64,000 nucleotides of DNA from Lachnospiraceae bacterium (GTDB lineage Bacteria; Bacillota; Clostridia; Lachnospirales; Lachnospiraceae): contig JALEJP010000019.1 of the NCBI GenBank assembly GCA_022769625.1, positions 114,980 through 178,979 on the forward strand, given 5' to 3'. The notes beneath the pieces are model-generated. The model saw nothing but the letters and a program-made list of their open reading frames with translations. It did no database searches and was not told where the DNA came from. Of the stretch, positions 15,842 to 23,964 are shown in pieces; position 1 is the stretch's first letter, and the number at the start of each line of letters is the position of its first letter. Made by a program: the position numbers and the translations under genes.

Positions 15842-18800
15842 CTAACAGATTCTCTCGTGAAGCTCCTGCAGAGAAACCACTTCTTTGCTGTCCTGCTTCT
15901 GCACGGTCAGAATACCGTCTGCGCTGGCAAGTGCCGCAGCCATCGTGGTAATGTACGGAACTCTGCTCTTGATGCATGCTTTTCTCACATAGCTGTCATC
16001 CGGTCCCGGCGCATCACCTTTCGGTGTATTAACAACCAGATCTACTTTTCCGTTTGTAATGATATCATAAACATCCGGGCGGCCTTCTGACATCTTATTG
16101 ATAAACTCAGCCGGAATACCTGCCTCCATGATCATCTCCCTGGTATGGCCGGTTGCCACAATGGAGAATCCTGCTTCCCGGAAGCGCTTTGCCACCTCCA
16201 CAACTTCTCCTTTGTCTCGGTCACTGACACTGATCAGCACCGTACCGGAAAGCGGAAGTCTGCTCTTTGTGGCTTCCTGTGCCTTAAAATATGCTTCGCC
16301 AACCGTTTCAGCCAGACCAAGAACCTCGCCCGTGGAACGCATCTCCGGTCCAAGCAACGGATCCACCTCCGGGAACATATTAAACGGAAATACCGCCTCT
16401 TTCACTCCATAATACGGAACCTTCTGTTCCTTTAACGTCTTCAGAGGAGATTCCTCTCCTGTAAATTCCGATGTGATAATCTGTGTTGCAAGAGGTACCA
16501 TGGAAATATCGCATACTTTTGAAACCAGCGGAACGGTTCGGGAAGCACGCGGATTTGCTTCCAGTACATAGACAATACCATCTTCGATTGCATACTGCAT
16601 ATTCATCAGACCCTTAACATGCATCTCTTCCGCAATTTTCTTTGTATACTCTTTAATCGTCTTGAGATTATCTTCAGAAATATTTCGGGAAGGTATGATA
16701 CATGCCGAATCACCGGAGTGAACGCCTGCAAGCTCAATATGTTCCATCACTGCCGGAACATATGCATGCTCACCGTCACTGATGGCATCTGCCTCACACT
16801 CCATGGCATGGCGCAGGAAACGGTCGATCAGGATCGGGCGATCCGGTGTAACACCTTCTGCCGCTTCCATATAAATTTTAAGATTTTCAGGATCATACAC
16901 AACCTCCATGCCGCGTCCGCCCAACACATAGGAAGGACGTACCATGACCGGATAACCGATTTTTTCCGCAATGGCCAGAGCTTCCTGTACATTGACTGCC
17001 ATACCTGCTTCGGGCATAGGGATTCCAAGCTTGTCCATCATCGCACGGAACAGATCACGGTCTTCCGCCATATCAATAACAGAAGGTGAAGTTCCAAGAA
17101 TCTTAACCCCATATTTCTCCAGATCGGCTGAGAGGTTCAAAGGAGTCTGTCCTCCAAACTGCGCGATCACACCCAGGGGCTGCTCTTTTTTGTAAATACT
17201 GAGCACATCCTCCAGAGTCAGAGGCTCAAAATACAATTTGTCCGAGGTATCATAATCGGTAGATACCGTCTCCGGATTACAGTTTACGATGATTGTCTCA
17301 AATCCTGCTTTTTTAAGCGCCAGTGCGGCATGGACACAACAGTAATCGAATTCGATACCCTGACCGATACGGTTTGGCCCTCCGCCCAGGATCATGATTT
17401 TCTTTTTATTATCACTGACTCTGCTCTCATCCTTTTTGTGATAGGTGGAGTAATAGTAAGCGCTGTCCTGCGTGCCGCTTACATGAACACCTTCCCATGC
17501 TTCCTCGATGCCAAAAGCAATACGTGCATTGCGAATATCCTCTTCGGAAACTTCAAGAATCTGACTCAGGTATTTATCAGAGAATCCGTCAAGTTTGGCC
17601 TGTCTTAAAACCTTCTCTTCCGGAACAGACCCTTTATAAGCCAGCAGAGCTTCTTCTTCCTCCACAAGCTCCTTCATCTGCTCAATGAAATAATGCTTGA
17701 TCTTTGTCAGATTGTAAAGTTCATCCACCGCAGCACCTTTGCGCAGTGCCTCATACATGATAAACTGACGCTCACTGGTTGGGTTTACCAGCATTTTCAG
17801 CAGCTCTTCCTTTGTTTTGTCGTGGAAATCTTTTGCAAAGCCAAGACCGTAACGTCCGATTTCCAGACTCCGGATCGCTTTCTGAAATGCTTCTTTATAT
17901 GTCTTGCCAATGCTCATCACTTCGCCAACCGCACGCATCTGTGTACCAAGCTTATCTTCTACACCTTTAAACTTTTCAAATGCCCATCTCGCATATTTTA
18001 TAACAATATAATCTCCATCCGGAACATATTTATCCAGAGTACCATATTTTCCGCATGGAATCTCATCCAATGTCAGGCCGGATGCCAGCATAGCGGAAAC
18101 CAGCGCAATGGGGAATCCGGTCGCCTTACTTGCGAGTGCAGAAGAACGGGATGTTCTCGGATTGATCTCAATTACGATGATACGCCCTGTCTTCGGATCA
18201 TGGGCAAACTGAACATTCGTACCGCCAATCACCTGTACCTCTTTCACGATCTTGTACGCCTGTCTCTGAAGCTCTTTCTGTACATCCTCGGAAATCGTAA
18301 GCATCGGAGCAGAGCAAAAAGAATCGCCGGTATGCACACCAAGAGGATCAATGTTTTCGATAAAGCATACCGTGATCATATTATTTTTTGCGTCACGTAC
18401 AACCTCAAGCTCCAGCTCCTCCCATCCCAGAATCGATTCTTCCACCAGTACCTGTCCAACCAGGCTGGCCTGCAGTCCGCGTGCGCAGACCGTCTTTAAC
18501 TCTTCCACATTGTAAACCAGACCACCGCCGGCTCCACCCATCGTGTAGGCGGGACGCAGAACCACCGGATAACCAAGTCTGTCCGCGATCGCCAGAGCAT
18601 CCTCCACACTGTAGGCAACCTCGCTGCGCGCCATCTCGATTCCAAGATGGTTCATCGTCTTTTTAAACTCAATACGATCCTCGCCGCGCTCGATGGCATC
18701 TACCTGAACTCCGATAACCTTCACCTGGTATTTGTCCAGAATCCCTTTCTTTGCAAGCTCCGAACAGAGATTCAGACCGGACTGTCCGCCCAGATTGGGC

Positions 18801-19060
18801 AGCAATGCATCCGGACGTTCCTTCGCGATAATATGCTCCAGACGCTCTACATTCAGTGGTTCGATATACGTCACATCCGCAATCCCCGGATCTGTCATAA
18901 TCGTAGCCGGATTGGAATTGACCAGAATAATCTGGTATCCCAGCTGACGAAGTGCCTTGCAGGCCTGGGTTCCTGAATAATCAAACTCACACGCCTGTCC
19001 AATGATGATCGGACCGGAACCGATAATCAAAACCTTATGAATATCATTTCTTTTACTCAT
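15842..19060 (-). CDS. carB: Carbamoyl-phosphate synthase large subunit
   Basis: 1072 aa, full length, from MSKRNDIHKVLIIGSGPI (AGGAG upstream; the track's extra N-terminus is not needed). Two homologous ATP-grasp halves are visible, the first beginning IGSGPIIIGQACEFDYSGTQ and the second LGGGPNRIGQGIEFDYCCVH, followed by the C-terminal MGS-like allosteric domain. It makes carbamoyl phosphate for pyrimidines and arginine. The glutaminase partner carA is not adjacent; the upstream neighbour is ABC operon 2. Confidence 0.97.
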   Translation of the reverse strand: MSKRNDIHKVLIIGSGPIIIGQACEFDYSGTQACKALRQLGYQIILVNSNPATIMTDPGIADVTYIEPLNVERLEHIIAKERPDALLPNLGGQSGLNLCSELAKKGILDKYQVKVIGVQVDAIERGEDRIEFKKTMNHLGIEMARSEVAYSVEDALAIADRLGYPVVLRPAYTMGGAGGGLVYNVEELKTVCARGLQASLVGQVLVEESILGWEELELEVVRDAKNNMITVCFIENIDPLGVHTGDSFCSAPMLTISEDVQKELQRQAYKIVKEVQVIGGTNVQFAHDPKTGRIIVIEINPRTSRSSALASKATGFPIALVSAMLASGLTLDEIPCGKYGTLDKYVPDGDYIVIKYARWAFEKFKGVEDKLGTQMRAVGEVMSIGKTYKEAFQKAIRSLEIGRYGLGFAKDFHDKTKEELLKMLVNPTSERQFIMYEALRKGAAVDELYNLTKIKHYFIEQMKELVEEEEALLAYKGSVPEEKVLRQAKLDGFSDKYLSQILEVSEEDIRNARIAFGIEEAWEGVHVSGTQDSAYYYSTYHKKDESRVSDNKKKIMILGGGPNRIGQGIEFDYCCVHAALALKKAGFETIIVNCNPETVSTDYDTSDKLYFEPLTLEDVLSIYKKEQPLGVIAQFGGQTPLNLSADLEKYGVKILGTSPSVIDMAEDRDLFRAMMDKLGIPMPEAGMAVNVQEALAIAEKIGYPVMVRPSYVLGGRGMEVVYDPENLKIYMEAAEGVTPDRPILIDRFLRHAMECEADAISDGEHAYVPAVMEHIELAGVHSGDSACIIPSRNISEDNLKTIKEYTKKIAEEMHVKGLMNMQYAIEDGIVYVLEANPRASRTVPLVSKVCDISMVPLATQIITSEFTGEESPLKTLKEQKVPYYGVKEAVFPFNMFPEVDPLLGPEMRSTGEVLGLAETVGEAYFKAQEATKSRLPLSGTVLISVSDRDKGEVVEVAKRFREAGFSIVATGHTREMIMEAGIPAEFINKMSEGRPDVYDIITNGKVDLVVNTPKGDAPGPDDSYVRKACIKSRVPYITTMAAALASADGILTVQKQDSKEVVSLQELHERIC

Positions 19061-19215
19061 GTGCTTCTCCTGTCGTTTTAATTTCTTACATACTACATAC
19101 TGTTTCATCCTTCGGAAATTCCAGAAATCTCCACGTTGAAACAACTATCGTTATTATACATGAGAACCTTACAAAAATCTACTGGAAATCATGGAAAAAG
19201 GAAATCCCATTCCGC

Positions 19216-19251
19216 AAAAAAGCAGAACCGCTTTCTTAAAAACAGTTCTGC
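19216..19251 (-). terminator. Terminator of ABC operon 2
   Basis: Minus-strand GCAGAAC/GTTCTGC stem followed by a T6 run, 12 nt after the ATPase gene. Confidence 0.75.
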
Positions 19252-19262
19252 CAGTCTTTTTT

Positions 19263-20018
19263 TCAGTCCTCAAATTTGCCCAGGAACTCTTTGATTCTCG
19301 GATTATCAGAAGTAAACAGAGTCTCCGGCTCTCCTTCCTCCACGATCACTCCATTTTCCATAAAAATAATATGATCAGCCACATTTCTTGCAAAATTCAT
19401 CTCGTGCGTCACGATCACCATCGTCATATGCTCAGCGGCCAGATCCTTGATTACCTTCAGGATTTCACCGGTCAGCTGAGGATCCAGAGCGGAAGTGGGT
19501 TCATCAAAAAACAGGATCTTCGGATTCATACAAAGTGCCCGTGCAATGGACACTCTCTGCTGCTGCCCGCCGGAAAGCTGATAAGGATAGGCGTTTTCTT
19601 TATCCGCAAGTCCCATCTTTTTCAGAAGCATACGCGCCTGCTCCGTAACCTCTTTCTTATCACGCTTTTGTACACGAACCGGCGCATCACAGATATTTTT
19701 CATAACACTGTAATGGGGAAAAAGATTGAAATTCTGGAACACCAGACCATAGTACCGTTTCAGCTCCCGCAGTTTCCCTGGTTTTTCATAGACAGAGGCT
19801 CCGTTTTCACTCCAGGCTGCTTTCTCGCCCAGATAAATCAGTTCCCCGTCATCCATTCGCTCCAGCATAGTCGCGCAGCGAAGAAGTGTTGACTTTCCGG
19901 AACCGGAAGGTCCGATGATTGCCACCACCTGTCCTTCTTCCACCTTCAGCGAAATATCTTTCAGCACTTCAAGATCATCAAAATGCTTTTTAATATGGTT
20001 CATCTCCAGGTAATACAT
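19263..20018 (-). CDS. Amino-acid ABC transporter ATP-binding protein (system 2)
   Basis: 251 aa. Walker [15 protein letters not shown]-loop VFQNFNLFPHYS, signature LSGGQQQRVSIARAL, Walker [16 protein letters not shown]-loop VIVTHEMNFARNV. There is an insertion of about 20 residues (YLGEKAAWSENGASVYEKPG) between the Walker A region and the Q-loop that systems 1 and 3 lack. Last gene of the SBP-permease-ATPase operon. Confidence 0.93.
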   Translation of the reverse strand: MYYLEMNHIKKHFDDLEVLKDISLKVEEGQVVAIIGPSGSGKSTLLRCATMLERMDDGELIYLGEKAAWSENGASVYEKPGKLRELKRYYGLVFQNFNLFPHYSVMKNICDAPVRVQKRDKKEVTEQARMLLKKMGLADKENAYPYQLSGGQQQRVSIARALCMNPKILFFDEPTSALDPQLTGEILKVIKDLAAEHMTMVIVTHEMNFARNVADHIIFMENGVIVEEGEPETLFTSDNPRIKEFLGKFED

Positions 20019-20031
20019 GACATCATCCCTC

Positions 20032-20682
20032 CTATCGATAATAATTCAGCTTCTTTTCCAGTCTTTCCATGATCCAGGCAACCAGGAAATTAAAGACATA
20101 ATAAAAAATACCTGCTGCCACATACGGAATCATACTGGTCTGCGCAGAAGCCAGCGCCTTTGCTGTGGTAAACATCTCGGAAACTGCGATTACAAAAGCC
20201 AGAGAAGTATCCTTAACCAGCGTAATAACCTCATTGGTAACGGAAGGCAAGATTCTCTTAATAACCTGAGGAAGAATAATGTGAATAAAGGTCTGTGATT
20301 TGCTGTAGCCCAGAATTTCAGCTGCCTCATACTGACCAACCGGCATGGATTCGATTCCGCTTCGATAAATCTCTGCAAAATAGGCCGCATAATTTAACAC
20401 AAAACCGATAATAACTGCAATATATCGATAAAATGGTGAGATTCTCACACCAAACAGATAGTAAGGTCCAAAATAAACCACCATCAGCTGCAGCATCAGA
20501 GGAGTACCCCTCATGATTGAAATGTATATTTTCGTAAGACCCCGTATTCCCGTATTTTTTGACATTCTGCCAAATGCAACAAACATGCCGAGCGGCAGTG
20601 AGAGCAGCAATGTGATTCCAAAAATCCAGAAGGATGTGCCCATACCTTCTGCAAGCTTGATGAGCATCTGGTTTAAACCCAT
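20032..20682 (-). CDS. Amino-acid ABC transporter permease (system 2)
   Basis: 216 aa HisM/GlnP-type permease. TSFWIFGITLLLSLPLGMFV leads helix 1, and the EAA loop is EAAEILGYSKSQTFIHIILPQVIK. About five membrane helices. It lies 13 nt upstream of the ATPase gene and downstream of an intra-operon hairpin that follows the binding-protein gene. Confidence 0.93.
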   Translation of the reverse strand: MGLNQMLIKLAEGMGTSFWIFGITLLLSLPLGMFVAFGRMSKNTGIRGLTKIYISIMRGTPLMLQLMVVYFGPYYLFGVRISPFYRYIAVIIGFVLNYAAYFAEIYRSGIESMPVGQYEAAEILGYSKSQTFIHIILPQVIKRILPSVTNEVITLVKDTSLAFVIAVSEMFTTAKALASAQTSMIPYVAAGIFYYVFNFLVAWIMERLEKKLNYYR

Positions 20683-20714
20683 AATTCTTCCCCTTTCTAT
20701 GTAAAATCAGCCGG

Positions 20715-20741
20715 AAAAAGGCTGCCGCAAATGCAGCAGCC
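20715..20741 (-). terminator. Intra-operon terminator/attenuator between SBP and permease (system 2)
   Basis: Minus-strand GGCTGC/GCAGCC stem followed by TTTTT, 24 nt after the SBP stop and before the permease start. It likely lowers permease and ATPase expression relative to the binding protein. Confidence 0.7.
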
Positions 20742-20764
20742 TCTATGCTTTTCTATTATAAATA

Positions 20765-21661
20765 TTAGAGCGGATTGATGGTTGTGATATCCTTGCCAAA
20801 CCATTTCTCGGAAATCTTTGCTGCAGTTCCGTCAGCAGCCATTTCCTCAAGTGCTGCCTGTACCTTATCACGAAGCTCTGTATTGCCTTTTTTAAAGCCT
20901 ACACCATACTCTTCTGCTGCAATCACATAATCCAGAACAACAAAATCTGCATCACGGCTTGTAATCTGATAACTTGCAACAATATCATCCATAGCGATGG
21001 CATCCACTGCTCCGGATTCCAGATCCATAAATGCGGTATTGTAGTCTGCAACCGGTGTCAGCTGTCCAAAGGTTGAGGTCAGTTCACTGTTTTCATTGAG
21101 AGCAGCCTCCGCACTGGAATCTGCCTGAACTTCCACATTCTTTCCAGCCAGATCTGCTTCTGTCTCAATACCGGAATCAGCACGCACAACAAATACCTGA
21201 TTGTTATTCATATACGGTTTGGTCCACTCATAACCGTCTTCACGTCCGTTCATGGTAAAGCCGTTCCAGATACAGTCAATCGTACCGGCATCCAACTCCA
21301 TATCCTTTGCATCCCAGGAAATCGGCTGATATGCGATCTCAAGATTCAGACGTTTGGCAACTTCGGCAGCCATCTCCAGATCAAATCCGGTGAATTCTCC
21401 ATCATCACCCACAAAACCCATCGGCGGAAAATCCTGGTCAAAACCAACGGTAAAGGTACCATCTGTGGAAGCCGTATCACCATCTGCCGCCTCAGTAACT
21501 GCCTCTGTCGTCTCTGCTGCCTCTGTCTCTTCAGAAACCTCTGTTTCCGCTGCAGTCTCTGCAGCAGGAGCCTCTGTTTCTGCCTTCTCGGAACCACATC
21601 CTGCCAGCATGGCTGATACCATAGCCGCTGTTAAAATCATACTAATCGCTTTTCTTTTCAT
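20765..21661 (-). CDS. Amino-acid ABC transporter substrate-binding lipoprotein (system 2)
   Basis: 298 aa from MKRKAISMILTAAMVSAMLAGC (lipobox LAGC), with GGGAGG before the ATG at 21661. A low-complexity Glu/Ala/Thr linker of about 50 residues follows, then the SBP_bac_3 fold (VGFDQDFPPMGFVGDDGEFTGF). The long acidic linker presumably spans the cell wall. The track's N-terminal extension covers the promoter and operator and should be dropped. Confidence 0.94.
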   Translation of the reverse strand: MKRKAISMILTAAMVSAMLAGCGSEKAETEAPAAETAAETEVSEETEAAETTEAVTEAADGDTASTDGTFTVGFDQDFPPMGFVGDDGEFTGFDLEMAAEVAKRLNLEIAYQPISWDAKDMELDAGTIDCIWNGFTMNGREDGYEWTKPYMNNNQVFVVRADSGIETEADLAGKNVEVQADSSAEAALNENSELTSTFGQLTPVADYNTAFMDLESGAVDAIAMDDIVASYQITSRDADFVVLDYVIAAEEYGVGFKKGNTELRDKVQAALEEMAADGTAAKISEKWFGKDITTINPL

Positions 21662-21803
21662 GATAAATATCCTCCCTGTTCTTTCGGACTCCGCATCCGG
21701 CCAGGCAATTGTTGTCCGCCGCTGCAAACCCGTAAGTAATCGAAAACCACTTTTCCTTTCTGTTACTGCAACAGTAAGCTCTGCTTTCGATGACATAAAA
21801 AAT

Positions 21804-21829
21804 GATTGCTCTACCATGGTAAAGCAATC
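21804..21829. promoter_or_regulatory. 26-bp near-perfect palindromic operator at the SBP2 promoter
   Basis: Arms GATTGCT and AGCAATC flank the central TACCATGGTA; only one pair in 26 nt is mismatched. It begins 3 nt downstream of the -10 element and so covers the transcription start. This is a likely repressor site. A short T-run follows it on the minus strand, so a hairpin role is also possible. Confidence 0.6.
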
Positions 21830-21831
21830 AA

Positions 21832-21860
21832 ATAGTAACACATTATCAAAAGCATGTCAA
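21832..21860 (-). promoter_or_regulatory. SigA promoter of ABC operon 2
   Basis: Minus-strand TTGACA (21855-21860), 17-nt spacer, TACTAT (21832-21837), about 170 nt upstream of the SBP start. Confidence 0.8.
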
Positions 21861-21930
21861 CCACTTATATTCTTTCAAATCAGACCGTAAGATCGACACA
21901 CACAGTTTTGAGAGCTACGGAAGGATGACA

Positions 21931-22725
21931 CTATCTTTTGCTCTTATGGTATTTTTTCTTTTCCTCCTGAAGAAATTCTTTTAACTCCAGACGCCCTCCA
22001 TTTGGAAAAAGCGGTTTTTCATCCAGCCCAGCCACTGCTTCTCTCTTTTCGCTTTCAATTCCTGCAAGCTGTTCTTCCGGAATACGCAGCTCTTCCAGTC
22101 TTTTCTGATATTCCTCATCCGATAGAAAGTAGGGCAGAATTGCCAGATATCTCCGGTAGACCGCATTGGAACGGATCAACTCGTAAGACTGCCACAGGCA
22201 GTCTGCCGCCTCCTGGAAGAGGAACATCCGGGCATACGCGCCTGCCATATTGTTCAGCACACTGGCATAAAACTGCAGGCCAAGCTTTCCCTGACTTCTC
22301 TCCTGCATGATCTGGCGGTAAATATTCACCGCACCGGAATACATCCCATACTCCACCAGGTAATCGGCCTTGGTCTTTCGGCGAATATCTCCGGGCTGAA
22401 CCTCAAGCTTTGCAATCTGATCCTGGACCCTTCGGTATTCCACCGGATCCAGATAACCGATTTCTTTAAACACCGGAAGTACCATTTCTCCCAGGCTCGC
22501 CTGATCCTCGATCCTTTCCAGCAGCCTTCGGGAAATCTTTTCCATTCCCAGTTCTTCGCCGATCCATTTACAAAGCTTTTTATTTAAAATGCTTTCATCC
22601 AGCAGACAGACATTCTGCCAGAAGTAAAAACATAACTCTTCGATCGTATAGATATTCGTATCAATGCTTTCTATATAAAAAGGATGTTTTGCCGCCCTTG
22701 CGCGGCACAGCTGATATCCTGCCAT
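21931..22725 (-). CDS. TPR-like helical protein, third gene of the Hsp70-like operon
   Basis: 264 aa from MAGYQLCRARAAKHPFYIES; the ATG at 22725 has GGAGG 5 nt upstream, and the track's start is a TTG. Predicted all-helical. The segment around residues 130-190 (GAVNIYRQIMQERSQG, VLNNMAGAYARMFLFQEAAD) reads as two TPR-like hairpins, and the C-terminus is a Lys/Glu-rich coil. It is 40 nt downstream of the Hsp70-like gene. I do not recognise a named family. As an inference it could be a TPR co-chaperone or adaptor for the upstream pair. Confidence 0.7.
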   Translation of the reverse strand: MAGYQLCRARAAKHPFYIESIDTNIYTIEELCFYFWQNVCLLDESILNKKLCKWIGEELGMEKISRRLLERIEDQASLGEMVLPVFKEIGYLDPVEYRRVQDQIAKLEVQPGDIRRKTKADYLVEYGMYSGAVNIYRQIMQERSQGKLGLQFYASVLNNMAGAYARMFLFQEAADCLWQSYELIRSNAVYRRYLAILPYFLSDEEYQKRLEELRIPEEQLAGIESEKREAVAGLDEKPLFPNGGRLELKEFLQEEKKKYHKSKR

Positions 22726-22764
22726 GGTTTCCTCCATTCCCAAAAAGCTGTTTCCATTTTCCCA

Positions 22765-23937
22765 TCAGGGCAGTTGAATGGTTGCCTCCCACGTCTTTTG
22801 AGAGGACGGATACAATTCTCCCAGTCCCAGATCCCATGCCTGTACATGACACCTGTTTTTCGCAGTAAAGCGAACCGTAAGCCGCAGCCTGGTAGCCTTT
22901 CTCGGACGTTGCGGCAGACCATCGAGCGTAAGCGTATGCTGGAGCTCCTCACCTTTTATGCTTCTGGAATATATCACAATGCTATCCTCACCATTTAAGA
23001 GAAATTCACAGGTATGTTCCGCCATATACCAGTTGACCCCTGCACTTACTAACGGATAATAGCCGCCCTGTCCCCGTATCTCCATCCACATGCCAAGATT
23101 ATGCTTTATCATATCCTCGCCTGCGTAGAGGACACCTTTCATCCGGTCAGCACCATTTTCTTCCATCGCTGCATAACAGGCACCCCGTGTGTAGAGGTTT
23201 TCCCCCTGAAATACATGACGTTTTCTGCATAAAAAACGAAGGGATTTGTCCATCCATCCGTTCTCAAATTCCTTTCCAACCAGATACACGCTGGAAACCG
23301 GAATCTTATCGAACATTTTTTCGAGATATTTATGAAGGAGGCTGTCTCTGAATTTCCCCCACTCCTCATCACCTCTCCCCTTCCGGGCTTTTCGATCCAG
23401 GTAAAGTCGAAAACATTTCTCTGTCCTGGCAAGTACCGGCTTCGTCTTCCGTTCCAGCCAGAGATGCCACGCCGTAATGCTCTCCCTGTCGTACTCCAGA
23501 AGTACCACATGATACATCAGAAATTCTTTTTTCTGGTTCATGGCATAGGCATAAAAGCTTTCCATATGACTTTGCAGAAGAATCCTGGAAAGTGGTATCC
23601 CTATCCTTCCAAGTGCCGCTTTGATGGCTTCTGCAAAAACACCATTCATTTCATACATGGTCACCATAACCGTCATCTGCTCCGGACTTCCCGCTGTCTT
23701 CATCAAATCGAAACAGTCGCTGAAAAAGCCGCTCAGAATTTCAATGGCATCCTCGTCATGGCGTTCGATTCTGGAAAACAGCCCCCTGGGAGTTGGAATC
23801 AGGGATGTTTTTTCTCCATCCTCTCCGTTACGCATGATCGTGATCGGCTCAGAAGCTGTTCTACTGCAAAATGTTATCTGGGAATAGTCACGCCCAAGAT
23901 CAAAACCAACCACCATCCCATTCTGTTCTATTATCAT
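22765..23937 (-). CDS. Hsp70/actin-fold protein with degenerate phosphate-2 motif
   Basis: 390 aa. The N-terminus GMVVGFDLGRDYSQITF matches the Hsp70 phosphate-1 motif (GIDLGTTNS). VYLVGKEFENGWMDKSL and ENLYTRGACYAAME match the adenosine-motif region (LVGGSTRMP; EAVAYGAA). The phosphate-2 region (normally DLGGGTFD) is replaced by LLEYDRESITAWHLW, so ATP hydrolysis may be lost. The C-terminal 120 residues, TLDGLPQRPRKATRLRLTVRF then HVQAWDLGLGELYPSS, follow the Hsp70 substrate-binding beta domain (GIPPAPRG...VSAxDxGTG). There is no helical lid. I associate it from memory with DUF5716. AAAGGA precedes the ATG. Confidence 0.75.
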   Translation of the reverse strand: MIIEQNGMVVGFDLGRDYSQITFCSRTASEPITIMRNGEDGEKTSLIPTPRGLFSRIERHDEDAIEILSGFFSDCFDLMKTAGSPEQMTVMVTMYEMNGVFAEAIKAALGRIGIPLSRILLQSHMESFYAYAMNQKKEFLMYHVVLLEYDRESITAWHLWLERKTKPVLARTEKCFRLYLDRKARKGRGDEEWGKFRDSLLHKYLEKMFDKIPVSSVYLVGKEFENGWMDKSLRFLCRKRHVFQGENLYTRGACYAAMEENGADRMKGVLYAGEDMIKHNLGMWMEIRGQGGYYPLVSAGVNWYMAEHTCEFLLNGEDSIVIYSRSIKGEELQHTLTLDGLPQRPRKATRLRLTVRFTAKNRCHVQAWDLGLGELYPSSQKTWEATIQLP

Positions 23938-23964
23938 ACTATGTCATTCCTTTCAAACACGCCG

